64,000 bases of DNA, taken from contig JAOQAK010000052.1 in NCBI GenBank assembly GCA_025963635.1, positions 62,001 to 126,000 on the forward strand, read 5' to 3'. The position numbers and the translations under genes were made by a program. Positions 45,004-53,557 of the stretch are shown piece by piece (position 1 is the stretch's first letter; the number at the start of each line of letters is the position of its first letter). This DNA is from Ferruginibacter sp. Lineage in GTDB: Bacteria; Bacteroidota; Bacteroidia; Chitinophagales; Chitinophagaceae. A model generated the notes under the pieces. That model saw only the letters and a list, made by a program, of their open reading frames with translations, was not told where the DNA came from and searched no databases.

Positions 45004-47739
45004 TTATCCCACCATTTCAAACTGCTTTTTTAAATTATTCAATGCCTTGTTGATGTCAATTCCTTTTGCTAAAACAGGCGAAAAAATGTCTCCCTGTTCC
45101 TTTACTCTTTGTATGGCATTGTGAATGGTAAAGTCCTTCATCTGCAATCCCTTTTTTACTTCCTCCCAGTGTAACGGCATACTTACAGTTGCCATGGGTT
45201 TTGGTCTGAGTGAATAAGCACATGCCAGGGTTGCCTGGGGCCGGTTTTGTAGAAAATCGATGTACAATTTCCCTTTTCTTTTGTTGGTCAGCCTTTCTAT
45301 GCTGGTAAATTCTGGTAACTGTTCGTGCGTGAGGCGGGCAATGATTCTTGCAAATTCTTTTGACGACTCATAATCGTATTTTCCACCCAGCGGAATATAA
45401 ATGTGTAAACCTGTTGAACCTGAGGTTTTGCAGTAAGCGGGGATATTCGCCGCATCGAGAATTTGTTTGGTAACCGCTGCAGTTTCTATTACATGCTCAA
45501 AGGTGTTTTTGCTCCCAGGATCAAGATCGATGATGCACCAGTCGGGGTTGTCGGGGTTGGTAACACGGCTGCTCCACGGGTTCAACTCAATGCAACCCAG
45601 CGAAGCCATGTACAACAGGCTTGCTTCGTCGTTGCATACCATAAAATTTTTATTGACTCCTTCGGTGGTATAAGGGAATGTTTGTATCCAGTCCGGCACT
45701 TTCCCTGTTACATCTTTCTGATAAAAGCTCATGCCGTTAATCCCATTCGGGTGCCGGTTAAGCGACTGGGGCCGATCCTTTAAATAAGGTAAAATATAGG
45801 GTGCCACCTGGTAATAATAATTCAGCATATCCCGTTTACTGATTTTGTCTTTGGGCCAGTAAAGCTTGCTGAGATTGGTGAATTTCAATTCGTGACCATT
45901 GATTTGCCTCACCTGTGTTTCATCGGAAGGATTCAAAAAAGTTTTCCTATCGGTTTTGCCAGGTTTGGCAATGATCGGTTGTTCATCTTTTTTAGGAGTT
46001 TTCTTTTCCATTTCCTTTTTTGTATTGTTTACGACATCCTTTGTATGCGCTTCTTTTTCCAATACAACCTCTTCTGCTTTTTTATCTTCCCGCATGCCTT
46101 TAAATGATGGGTGGCGCATTACCCGATCACTGGTCATTTCGCGGAAGCTTACCTCGCAAATGAGTTTGGGTTTTAACCAGGTTGCTTCCGCATTAGGCGG
46201 ATCTGGCCGAAATCGGGAGGGCTTATTGACATCAGGCGCAGTAGTAAAAGGAGAAGTCTTGGTAATCAGCGGGCGAAATTGCTGCATCATTTCCTTTTGT
46301 AACTTATCGGTGAAACCCGTTCCGATTTTTCCAGTATACCTTAAGTTGCCTTTTTCGTAAACACCTACCAACAATGAACTGAACAGTTTGGAACTGCCTT
46401 CGTTTTTGGTAAATCCTCCGATCACCACTTCTTGCCGGGATTCCGTTTTTATCTTGAGCCAGTTATTGGAACGGTCGCCAGGCAGGTAAGCAGACGCAGA
46501 TTTTTTCGCAATAATTCCCTCCAGCCCCATTTTTTCGGCTGTTGCATAAAATTCGGAGCCTTGTACCTTAAAAGTGTTGCTTAAACGGATGATCTCATCT
46601 TCCTGCAGATACGCCTTTAAAATCGCACTTCTGTCCGATAAAGGAAGGGCCATCAGTGATTTCCCCTCCAGCCACAGAATATCAAACACATAATACAATA
46701 GGCGGCCATCCGCCTCACTTCGCCAGTTTTGCAGGTTACCAAAATTGGCCATTCCATTATCATCGGCCACGATAATTTCCCCGTCTAACACCGCATTTAT
46801 TTTCATTTTTTTCAACGCATCATACACCGCATAAAATTTTTCATTGAAAGACTTATTATTACGGGAGCGCAAATCCACCTGGCCTTTATTTAAATAGGCA
46901 ATTGCCCGGTAGCCATCCCACTTTATCTCGTATTGCCAGCCTTCCTCATCAAACGGTTCATCTACCAGCGTAGTAAGCATCGGGGCTATATCCGATGGGA
47001 ATTTCTCTTTCTTTGCCTTCTTTAGTATTATTTCTACCGGCTCAACATTCTCTGGATGGGATTCTTCTGCCGGAGGCTCGGCTACGGGCTGCTTCTTTAA
47101 ACTTTGTTTTACTGCCTTCGGAGCTTCAGCCTTTACCGTTGTGCGGCCATAAACGTTTTCAGAAGTTTTCTCTACCTGTTTGATGGTTTTTCCCGACTGC
47201 ACCGATTTTTCCTTATTGGTGATATCTGCGCTTGATGCATACTTATCTTTATGTTTTATGAGCAGCCATGCGTTTTCGCCGCGGCCGCCGGTTTTAACCA
47301 ATGCATAACTGCCTTTTAGTTTGGTTCCGTTTAGCGTAAATTTTATCACCCCGCTATGCAATTGGTGAAGCAAATCCTTCTCGAGTTTCTTTTTATCAGT
47401 TTCTTCAGAATTATCAGGCCGGTAAGTTCCCTCGTCCCACACAATAACAGTTCCACCACCGTATTGTCCCTTCGGAATAATGCCTTCAAAGGTTCTGTAA
47501 TCATAAGGATGGTCTTCAACCATCATAGCAAGTCGTTTTACCGAAGGATCCGTTGATGGTCCTTTAGGAACAGCCCAGCTCTTTAATACGCCTTCCATTT
47601 CCAGCCGGAAATCATAGTGCAGCCTTGATGCGTCGTGCTTTTGAACCACGAAGCGCAGTTCATTCCCGGTAGACTTCCCACCGGTAGGCTCGGGTGTTTC
47701 TTTAAAGGATCTTTTCTCCTTGTATTTTGTTAATGCCAT
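45004..47739 (-). CDS. ligD: ATP-dependent DNA ligase D, multidomain
   Basis: 911 residues. Domain order: 3'-phosphoesterase (about 1-165; QKHDASRLHYDFRLEMEG with His35, His41, Asp43; HPYDYRTFEG), a basic Lys/Glu-rich linker, ATP-dependent ligase (about 245-540; adenylation Lys273 in YEIKWDGYRA, then DGEIIVAD and GLEGIIAKK), a second linker, and an archaeo-eukaryotic-primase-type polymerase (about 630-900; SLNRHPNGINGMSFYQKD, IIDLDPGSKNTFE, TSGSTGLHIYIPL). LigD repairs double-strand breaks by non-homologous end joining with Ku. No ku gene is in this window; it could lie elsewhere. Confidence 0.95.
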   Translation of the reverse strand: MALTKYKEKRSFKETPEPTGGKSTGNELRFVVQKHDASRLHYDFRLEMEGVLKSWAVPKGPSTDPSVKRLAMMVEDHPYDYRTFEGIIPKGQYGGGTVIVWDEGTYRPDNSEETDKKKLEKDLLHQLHSGVIKFTLNGTKLKGSYALVKTGGRGENAWLLIKHKDKYASSADITNKEKSVQSGKTIKQVEKTSENVYGRTTVKAEAPKAVKQSLKKQPVAEPPAEESHPENVEPVEIILKKAKKEKFPSDIAPMLTTLVDEPFDEEGWQYEIKWDGYRAIAYLNKGQVDLRSRNNKSFNEKFYAVYDALKKMKINAVLDGEIIVADDNGMANFGNLQNWRSEADGRLLYYVFDILWLEGKSLMALPLSDRSAILKAYLQEDEIIRLSNTFKVQGSEFYATAEKMGLEGIIAKKSASAYLPGDRSNNWLKIKTESRQEVVIGGFTKNEGSSKLFSSLLVGVYEKGNLRYTGKIGTGFTDKLQKEMMQQFRPLITKTSPFTTAPDVNKPSRFRPDPPNAEATWLKPKLICEVSFREMTSDRVMRHPSFKGMREDKKAEEVVLEKEAHTKDVVNNTKKEMEKKTPKKDEQPIIAKPGKTDRKTFLNPSDETQVRQINGHELKFTNLSKLYWPKDKISKRDMLNYYYQVAPYILPYLKDRPQSLNRHPNGINGMSFYQKDVTGKVPDWIQTFPYTTEGVNKNFMVCNDEASLLYMASLGCIELNPWSSRVTNPDNPDWCIIDLDPGSKNTFEHVIETAAVTKQILDAANIPAYCKTSGSTGLHIYIPLGGKYDYESSKEFARIIARLTHEQLPEFTSIERLTNKRKGKLYIDFLQNRPQATLACAYSLRPKPMATVSMPLHWEEVKKGLQMKDFTIHNAIQRVKEQGDIFSPVLAKGIDINKALNNLKKQFEMVG

Positions 47740-48232
47740 ATATGTCGAAATAAATATGCTGTGGTAAGAATAGCTGGATAATCTTTGACCGGCGCATGAA
47801 CCAATTTTTAACGGCTTTGTAATAAGGCTTATAAGGGATTAAAATAATTACAATTAATAAGCCAATGGCTGCGCATCAGCGTTTCCGTTAAAAATCGCAG
47901 AAGACGGGTGTTGAAAGAACAATAACTGGGGAAATTTTCTCACATAATTATTAAGCTTCGTCGATTTATTTAATATGAAAGAGTATCAGGAATCTGCAGA
48001 CAGAACGGCCATTTAATTATTACAGTTAATTCAAATCAAAATAACTGCCGGACGAAAATCCTGTTACGGCTGCTGTCAAATTACTTGTTTAAGGAGTTTA
48101 AATTAACAGCTTTTAGAAGTATTCTGCATTTATTTTTAACACAATGCTATCTTCGATTTTAATATATTAGTCAGGTTTTTACATTACCCGGATAATTTGT
48201 TTCCGCTAATATGCCAAAAAGGTAGATTTGAT
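47740..48232. other. Divergent gap between ligD and the kinase island
   Basis: 493 bases that should hold the promoters of ligD and of the first kinase gene. No convincing TTTG/TAnnTTTG pair or hairpin is seen, and no small gene. Confidence 0.5.
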
Positions 48233-50185
48233 ATGGCCAAAGTGTTTACGATTACGGAGGGTTTAGAAAATATGGGTGCCTTAAAAACAGGAGGCCAGGG
48301 CTCTGTCTATAAAGCAAGGCGCATTGGTGAAATCATTACTGCGGTCAAGTTGTTGCCCACGCCGATTCATTCCGAATCGGATGATGATAAAAATTTCCTG
48401 GATTTTCAAAATGAAGTGCAAAAGTTAAAAAGGGTTAACCGGGAACCCAACCCGCATGTGGTAAAGATTCTGAACTCCGGCCTCACCGAATCCGGAAATT
48501 TACCTTTTATCGAAATGGAATTTATTGAGGGGCCTGATGTGGAAGACCTACTTAAGCCGCCATACGACCCGATATTTTCCATAAAAGAAATTATAAAGGT
48601 TGCAGACCAGCTTTCTTATGCATTGGAGCATTGCCATAAGGTAGATGTTAAACATGGGGATATTAAAAGTAATAATGTAAAATTTAATGTGAATACCGGC
48701 AACTACGTGTTGCTCGATTTTGGCCTGGCAATTATGTCCGAAGAACAAAGGCGCAGTAGCATGCGGCATGCGGGTGCAATTGAATTTATGGCGCCCGAAC
48801 AAAGTGAAGGTCTCATGTATTTCCAAACAGATATTTACAGTTATGGTATTATCCTTTTTGAATTACTGACCGGCTCAGTGCCATTTCCGTTAACTGATAA
48901 GAGCGAATCCGCAAGAAACAGGGTGATGGTAGCCCATATGGAAATGCCGGTTCCGGATATTTTATCGAACAGGCGATTAAAACTTCCTCAAAACTGGTCC
49001 GACGAAAAGAAAGAAAGGGAAATGCAGGTACCGCAATGGCTGATCAGCACCATACAGAAATGCCTTGAAAAATCACCCGACAAACGTTTTAAGGATGGAA
49101 TGGAACTCCACCGCTACATTATCGATAACAGCACGATGGTGGTTGGCAATAAAGAATCGAACGCACTCAATGCCTCGATTTTACAAAATGAGAATGAAAG
49201 ATTAAGAACCTTGCTGATACAATATCAGGAAGCGGCGAAAAACCGGGATTCCCTTTCGCTAAATCCGCACAAGATTTTGTCTTTAAACGAAGTACTGGCT
49301 GCAAGAGCTTTGGAGGCTACTACTGAAATAGACGAGAGTGAAAGCCCTGTGAGAAAAAGAGCTTCCATTGCAGGTATTTTTTTCCTGCTTTTTCTTCTAG
49401 CCGTAGCTGGGGGACTAGCGTACAAATACCGGGTAAAGCTAGGCCTCACCAAACCAAAAACCGCCATTAGAAATCAGCCGGAAGCGTCGAAGCCTGCAGT
49501 GAGCTTTGGATTATACAAGGTTATATCATCCAAAGCTTACTTTCATAATACCCCGGATGAAAATTCAAGAAGGTCGGCGTATTATATGGTTAATTCAAAT
49601 GATACCGTGACTGCTTTTAGGGACACTGATGATTTCATTTATACCGAATTCTATAACAGCAAAAACCAGTTGTCAAAGGGGTGGTTAAGAAAAAAAGACT
49701 TACTTGCTCTTGATAAAAATGTAAACAGTGGAAATATTTCCCCACCCGTCGCCGACGTTGACAATGGAAAAGATGGAGATGAGCTTGGCAGAGCCGCAAA
49801 TCTGTTAAACAATGAACAGTATCCTGAAGCGTTAACTATTTATAGCAGCCTGGCAAAAAAATACATCCCGGAAGCAATGTACCATTATGGTGAGTTGGCG
49901 CTGAAGGGAAAAAACGATGAGATAAATTGCTTAGAGGGGATTGAATGGTTAAAAAAGGCTGCAAACAGGAACTATACTCCCGCCAAACGGGTCCTGGGGT
50001 TCTTATATATGTTTGCAGAAAATGAATCGATGCTGATGGCCAACGATTTTATTCCCTGCCCTTTTAGAAAAGACACCCTCACTGGCGGAAGGTTATTGAT
50101 TGATGCGGTATCTGCGGGAGATACCACCGCCATTCGGTACCTGGAGCAAATAAATAAAGCAAGGCAGGATGGACAGTCACCCTGA
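48233..50185 (+). CDS. Membrane Ser/Thr protein kinase with SH3b-like and Sel1-like domains (copy 1)
   Basis: 650 residues from the ATG at 48233, chosen because the paralog at 58833 begins identically (MAKxFTITEG). Kinase motifs: glycine loop TGGQGSVYKA, Lys39 in ITAVK, catalytic loop KHGDIKSNN (Asp143), DFG at 162-164, APEQ. The residue before the catalytic Asp is Gly, so it is a non-RD kinase. A coiled segment (about 315-340) precedes a single membrane helix (about 376-397). The extracytoplasmic part has an SH3b-like domain (about 425-493, ending GWLRKKDLL) and Sel1/TPR-like repeats (AMYHYGELALKGKNDE, GIEWLKKAANRNYTPAKRVL). It opens the kinase/cell-wall island. Confidence 0.9.
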   Translation: MAKVFTITEGLENMGALKTGGQGSVYKARRIGEIITAVKLLPTPIHSESDDDKNFLDFQNEVQKLKRVNREPNPHVVKILNSGLTESGNLPFIEMEFIEGPDVEDLLKPPYDPIFSIKEIIKVADQLSYALEHCHKVDVKHGDIKSNNVKFNVNTGNYVLLDFGLAIMSEEQRRSSMRHAGAIEFMAPEQSEGLMYFQTDIYSYGIILFELLTGSVPFPLTDKSESARNRVMVAHMEMPVPDILSNRRLKLPQNWSDEKKEREMQVPQWLISTIQKCLEKSPDKRFKDGMELHRYIIDNSTMVVGNKESNALNASILQNENERLRTLLIQYQEAAKNRDSLSLNPHKILSLNEVLAARALEATTEIDESESPVRKRASIAGIFFLLFLLAVAGGLAYKYRVKLGLTKPKTAIRNQPEASKPAVSFGLYKVISSKAYFHNTPDENSRRSAYYMVNSNDTVTAFRDTDDFIYTEFYNSKNQLSKGWLRKKDLLALDKNVNSGNISPPVADVDNGKDGDELGRAANLLNNEQYPEALTIYSSLAKKYIPEAMYHYGELALKGKNDEINCLEGIEWLKKAANRNYTPAKRVLGFLYMFAENESMLMANDFIPCPFRKDTLTGGRLLIDAVSAGDTTAIRYLEQINKARQDGQSP

Positions 50186-50433
50186 TACCTAACTGAACAG
50201 ACCCATGTGAAATTTTATGAAAAAATTGGCGGTGCAAAAAAGAATTATTTCGTTTCAGCCTTTGATTGCTGGTTACCAATAACCAGGGAGATTTAAAGAA
50301 CATAGTGCAGGGGAACACAACTTTGTCGCCGAAAAAAATATGATTTAGTAAACAATAAACAAGTCAGCGCACCGGTAACCCAAAAGCAAAAAGCTAGTGG
50401 AATGATTGTTGGTAAATATAAAGAAACCTCTAA

Positions 50434-51072
50434 ATGAAATTTTTTTTATCCTTTAATGGAGATTGGTCGTTGATATCAAAAGTAATTTCACCCAACACAT
50501 CCCGGGTAGTTACTGCATGCTCGCATCACTCATTGATCCAGGTTCCGGAGGAAAATAAAAGAAAGATTCAAAGCTTGTTGCTAATTGGTCTTCTCGTAAG
50601 TCTCGCCATCATTGATTTCTCCTGTAAACAAAGTCAGTCCGCCATACCCGAAGACGTAGTTTACTATTACCCGGAAAAAAATGCCTATTATGACAGCCAA
50701 TATTCAAAATACTATTATTCGCTGAACGGAGCCCGTACATGGGATAGCATGAATTTCAAAGGACCGGGATTTGGAAAGGTACTCGGACCAAAAGTTCCCA
50801 TCAAAAGAACCAGTGATCATATTTGGTTAAGTAATGAACAACACCGGCAACAATATAAAGGAGTGCTTTTGAATGTAGTAAACAGTCGCACTATTTCAAT
50901 TGCGCGGGAAGACAGCATCGCTAAAACCCGCAGACCTGTGATCGTAAAAGCGCCGCCGAAGGTTGAAGAAAAAGAAGACGAAGTGGTAGAATCTACCAAA
51001 AAAGGACTAAAGAAATTTTTCAGTAAGTTGTTTGGCAAAAAGAAGAAACCCGCCGAAGAAAAAAAGCAATAA
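50434..51072 (+). CDS. Lipoprotein of the kinase island, unknown function
   Basis: 212 residues as written. Around residue 50-66 a hydrophobic stretch ends in the lipobox-like IIDFSCKQ, so the true start may be an alternative codon nearer to it; the first 45 residues look untypical. After the Cys come YYYPEKNAYYDSQYSKYYYS, a WDSMNFKGPGFGKVLGPK segment, and a charged Lys-rich tail (KKFFSKLFGKKKKP). I do not know the family. It precedes the FHA-like gene by 13 bases and is therefore probably cotranscribed with it. Confidence 0.65.
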   Translation: MKFFLSFNGDWSLISKVISPNTSRVVTACSHHSLIQVPEENKRKIQSLLLIGLLVSLAIIDFSCKQSQSAIPEDVVYYYPEKNAYYDSQYSKYYYSLNGARTWDSMNFKGPGFGKVLGPKVPIKRTSDHIWLSNEQHRQQYKGVLLNVVNSRTISIAREDSIAKTRRPVIVKAPPKVEEKEDEVVESTKKGLKKFFSKLFGKKKKPAEEKKQ

Positions 51073-51085
51073 ATCAATTCTGTCA

Positions 51086-52039
51086 ATGAGTACAAAACGA
51101 ACATTCTGGCAACGCATGGGACTGCACGACTGGTTCCTTAAGAGTGAAAATATGGAGTCCGTGGCGGAGGCTAAAAATCTTACGCCCAATATGGTGTATA
51201 AATACATTGTAGATAAGTTTGATGAATCTGTACTGCAATTATCGTTTGCGCAGCGGGTGGTTTTTTACCACGAATACATCATATCCTTCAACCCGGAGGA
51301 ATACCAGCAATTCATGCATGATAAGAAAGGTATTTTCGGAATTATCATCCAGGAATCATTGAAACAATTTTATGCAAACCTCAAAAAGTACAACCAGGAA
51401 GGAAAAACTGTGGAGCCCGCGGCAAGTAAATGGGTATTCCGGTTTGCGTCTCACCCCGATTATAAAAAAGGCGATATCGGTTTTATCGGCAAATTGTTGC
51501 CGGGTAACCAAATACAAAAAAACGAAAATCTACGGGTTACTTTTATTCCCAGGCAAACGGGCATCGCCCAAACGCTTGACATCAACCAGGCCATATTAAA
51601 AGACTTTACTTTCTACAGCGAAGGGTATTATGAAGTGCCTTTCCAGGAAGATCTTTTATTTGATGCCGGTAAAATTTCCGGTAATGAAGCGAAAACCTTT
51701 GGCCGTTTTGAAACCACCTTACCCGACCGGGCCTATGCAGGCAAAAAGCTGGAGTACCTGATGAAAGATGAGGAGATAACAGTTTCAGGGATCGAGGAAG
51801 CGTCTACAGCATCCAATATTTTCAGGATACCTTCTGAATGGGTTAGTTCACCCCACCTGCGGATACGATACGATAAAAAAGAAGATAAATTTTACCTCGC
51901 TTCTTTTGGTGAAAAAACAATTGTAAACGAGCATGAAATACCCAGGAGCGAGTTGCAGCAGCCCGGCTGGATACACCTGCCGGTTAATTCGCGGATTGTT
52001 TTAAACGGAATTGTAGGTATTAATCTTTTTAAATCCTGA
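51086..52039 (+). CDS. Protein with C-terminal degenerate FHA-like domain
   Basis: 317 residues from ATG at 51086, directly after the preceding stop; an earlier ATG at 51032 would overlap the upstream gene with low-complexity sequence. The N-terminal two thirds (TFWQRMGLHDWFLKSENMES, VVFYHEYIISFNPEEYQQFM, PGNQIQKNENLRVTFIPRQT) match no family I know. The last 75 residues resemble an FHA fold: EITVSGIEEA, FRIPSEWVSSPHLRIRYD, SRIVLNGIVGINLF. The canonical GR and SRxH residues are incomplete (SG and SSPH), so it may not bind phosphothreonine. Probably a partner of the kinase or phosphatase. Confidence 0.75.
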   Translation: MSTKRTFWQRMGLHDWFLKSENMESVAEAKNLTPNMVYKYIVDKFDESVLQLSFAQRVVFYHEYIISFNPEEYQQFMHDKKGIFGIIIQESLKQFYANLKKYNQEGKTVEPAASKWVFRFASHPDYKKGDIGFIGKLLPGNQIQKNENLRVTFIPRQTGIAQTLDINQAILKDFTFYSEGYYEVPFQEDLLFDAGKISGNEAKTFGRFETTLPDRAYAGKKLEYLMKDEEITVSGIEEASTASNIFRIPSEWVSSPHLRIRYDKKEDKFYLASFGEKTIVNEHEIPRSELQQPGWIHLPVNSRIVLNGIVGINLFKS

Positions 52040-52042
52040 TAC

Positions 52043-52141
52043 ATGAAAAATATTTTATCCATTGCATTATTGGTAATCTGTTTTTTGCTGTTGGTGGTAA
52101 ATTTCATGGATATAAAAAACACACATAAGCACAATGGGTGA
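52043..52141 (+). CDS. 32-residue membrane peptide
   Basis: A frame of 32 codons: MKNILSIALLVICFLLLVVN, then FMDIKNTHKHNG and a stop. The first 21 residues form a clear single membrane helix with a short charged tail. The start is three bases after the FHA-like stop and the end overlaps the phosphatase start by eight bases, so it is squeezed into the operon as coupled genes are. It could be a small regulator of the membrane complex. It may also be fortuitous; the strong hydrophobic pattern and position argue for it. Confidence 0.6.
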   Translation: MKNILSIALLVICFLLLVVNFMDIKNTHKHNG

Positions 52142-53543
52142 AAATTTTTTCGGAATAACCGATACCGGCAAGCAGCGTACAAACAATGAAGACAGGTTTA
52201 TTGCACAAGCCACCGCGAAGAATAAGCTGATCATCGCTTGTGTTATTGATGGGGTGGGCGGTTATGCCGGCGGAGAAGTAGCTGCGCAACTAACCCGCGA
52301 AGCAATCGTTGACAAGCTAAAAAAGGTAACGGACAATATTGTTGATCAGATGATATCGGCGCTTCAAATTGCCAATGAAAGAATTGCAGCCGAAAAAGCG
52401 AAAAGTCCTCAGAATGAAAAGATGGCCTGCGTGGTTACGCTGGCGGTAGCTGATATTGAAAAAAATACGCTTCAATTTGCCCATATCGGCGATACCCGCC
52501 TGTATCTTTTCAGGGATGGTTCACTTATCAAAATAACAAAAGATCATTCCCCCGTAGGATTTTTGGAAGAAAGCGGCAGGCTGTCTGAAGCAGCCGCGAT
52601 GATGCATCCCAAGCGGAATGAAGTGAACAAGGCACTCGGATTTGAAACGAATATCCCACTCACCAAAGACTTTGTTGATACAGGCGGATCTCCCTTTTTG
52701 CCTGGTGACACCGTTTTAATCTGCAGCGATGGCCTTACTGATATGATCCCCGCCAGCGAAATAATTTCAATACTTAATACCGGGAAAAGCCTGGCCGAAA
52801 AAGGCAAACAACTTGTGGATGCAGCAAATGAAGCCGGAGGAAGAGACAATATCACCGTAGTGTTGGTACACAATGATAAATTGCCGGCACAGCACACCGT
52901 TACAAAACCGCTAATCGCTTTTAAAAAAAATGAGCCCACCGACAATGGAGAAACGGAAGTAGCCTACAGCATTCGAAGTGAGGATCCTCCACTAGCAAAA
53001 CACCCTCCCAAGTCCGGCACAAACCGACTGTTGCTGCTACTATGCATCATTTTCTTTTTAGGATTGGTATGGTTGGCCGCTAAGAATTACCTGTCCCACG
53101 AAGTCGCTGAAAAGCCGGTTGAAGTAATTATTTCAAAACTAAGAAACCAGCAGGAGATTGCCCTGGCAGATAGCATTAATGCCTCTGCGAATGGAATTGT
53201 AAAGCTAACTGCAGGCCAAAGGATTTTAATAACCGATACAGTGTTCATAAAAAATGATTCACTCCATCTTATGGGGAATGGATCCATTTTTACCAGGGAT
53301 TCGGCCTATGCAGGACCGGCGTTTGTACTGGCATCCAATTGCAAATATATTTTGCTTGATAGCATGACCTTTGAAAATTTTAATACAGGGATATCGGTAC
53401 CAGGAAAGGGACTGCATTTAAAAAACCTCCGGTTCAGCAACTGCATTGTGCCACTGCAATTTCAGCAGCAATTTAAAGATACATTGGTGAGTGGCGTACA
53501 GGCCGAACCCATTTTTCATTTCACAGATACGCTGCATAAATAA
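52134..53543 (+). CDS. Membrane PP2C phosphatase with extracytoplasmic domain
   Basis: 469 residues. The cytoplasmic phosphatase (about 1-245) has all PP2C signatures: DTGKQRTNNEDRF, IDGVGGYAGGE (Asp39), AHIGDTRLYLF, ICSDGLTDMI (Asp199) and GGRDNITVVLV (Asp238), so the metal-binding acidic residues are in place. A linker leads to one membrane helix (298-317, RLLLLLCIIFFLGLVWLAAK). The outside part (about 320-469) has short strand repeats such as DTVFIKNDSLHLMGNGSIF and KYILLDSMTFENFNTGISV, like a small right-handed beta-helix. Predicted to reverse the action of the two kinases. Confidence 0.9.
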   Translation: MGENFFGITDTGKQRTNNEDRFIAQATAKNKLIIACVIDGVGGYAGGEVAAQLTREAIVDKLKKVTDNIVDQMISALQIANERIAAEKAKSPQNEKMACVVTLAVADIEKNTLQFAHIGDTRLYLFRDGSLIKITKDHSPVGFLEESGRLSEAAAMMHPKRNEVNKALGFETNIPLTKDFVDTGGSPFLPGDTVLICSDGLTDMIPASEIISILNTGKSLAEKGKQLVDAANEAGGRDNITVVLVHNDKLPAQHTVTKPLIAFKKNEPTDNGETEVAYSIRSEDPPLAKHPPKSGTNRLLLLLCIIFFLGLVWLAAKNYLSHEVAEKPVEVIISKLRNQQEIALADSINASANGIVKLTAGQRILITDTVFIKNDSLHLMGNGSIFTRDSAYAGPAFVLASNCKYILLDSMTFENFNTGISVPGKGLHLKNLRFSNCIVPLQFQQQFKDTLVSGVQAEPIFHFTDTLHK

Positions 53544-53557
53544 TTATAAAACAAAAT

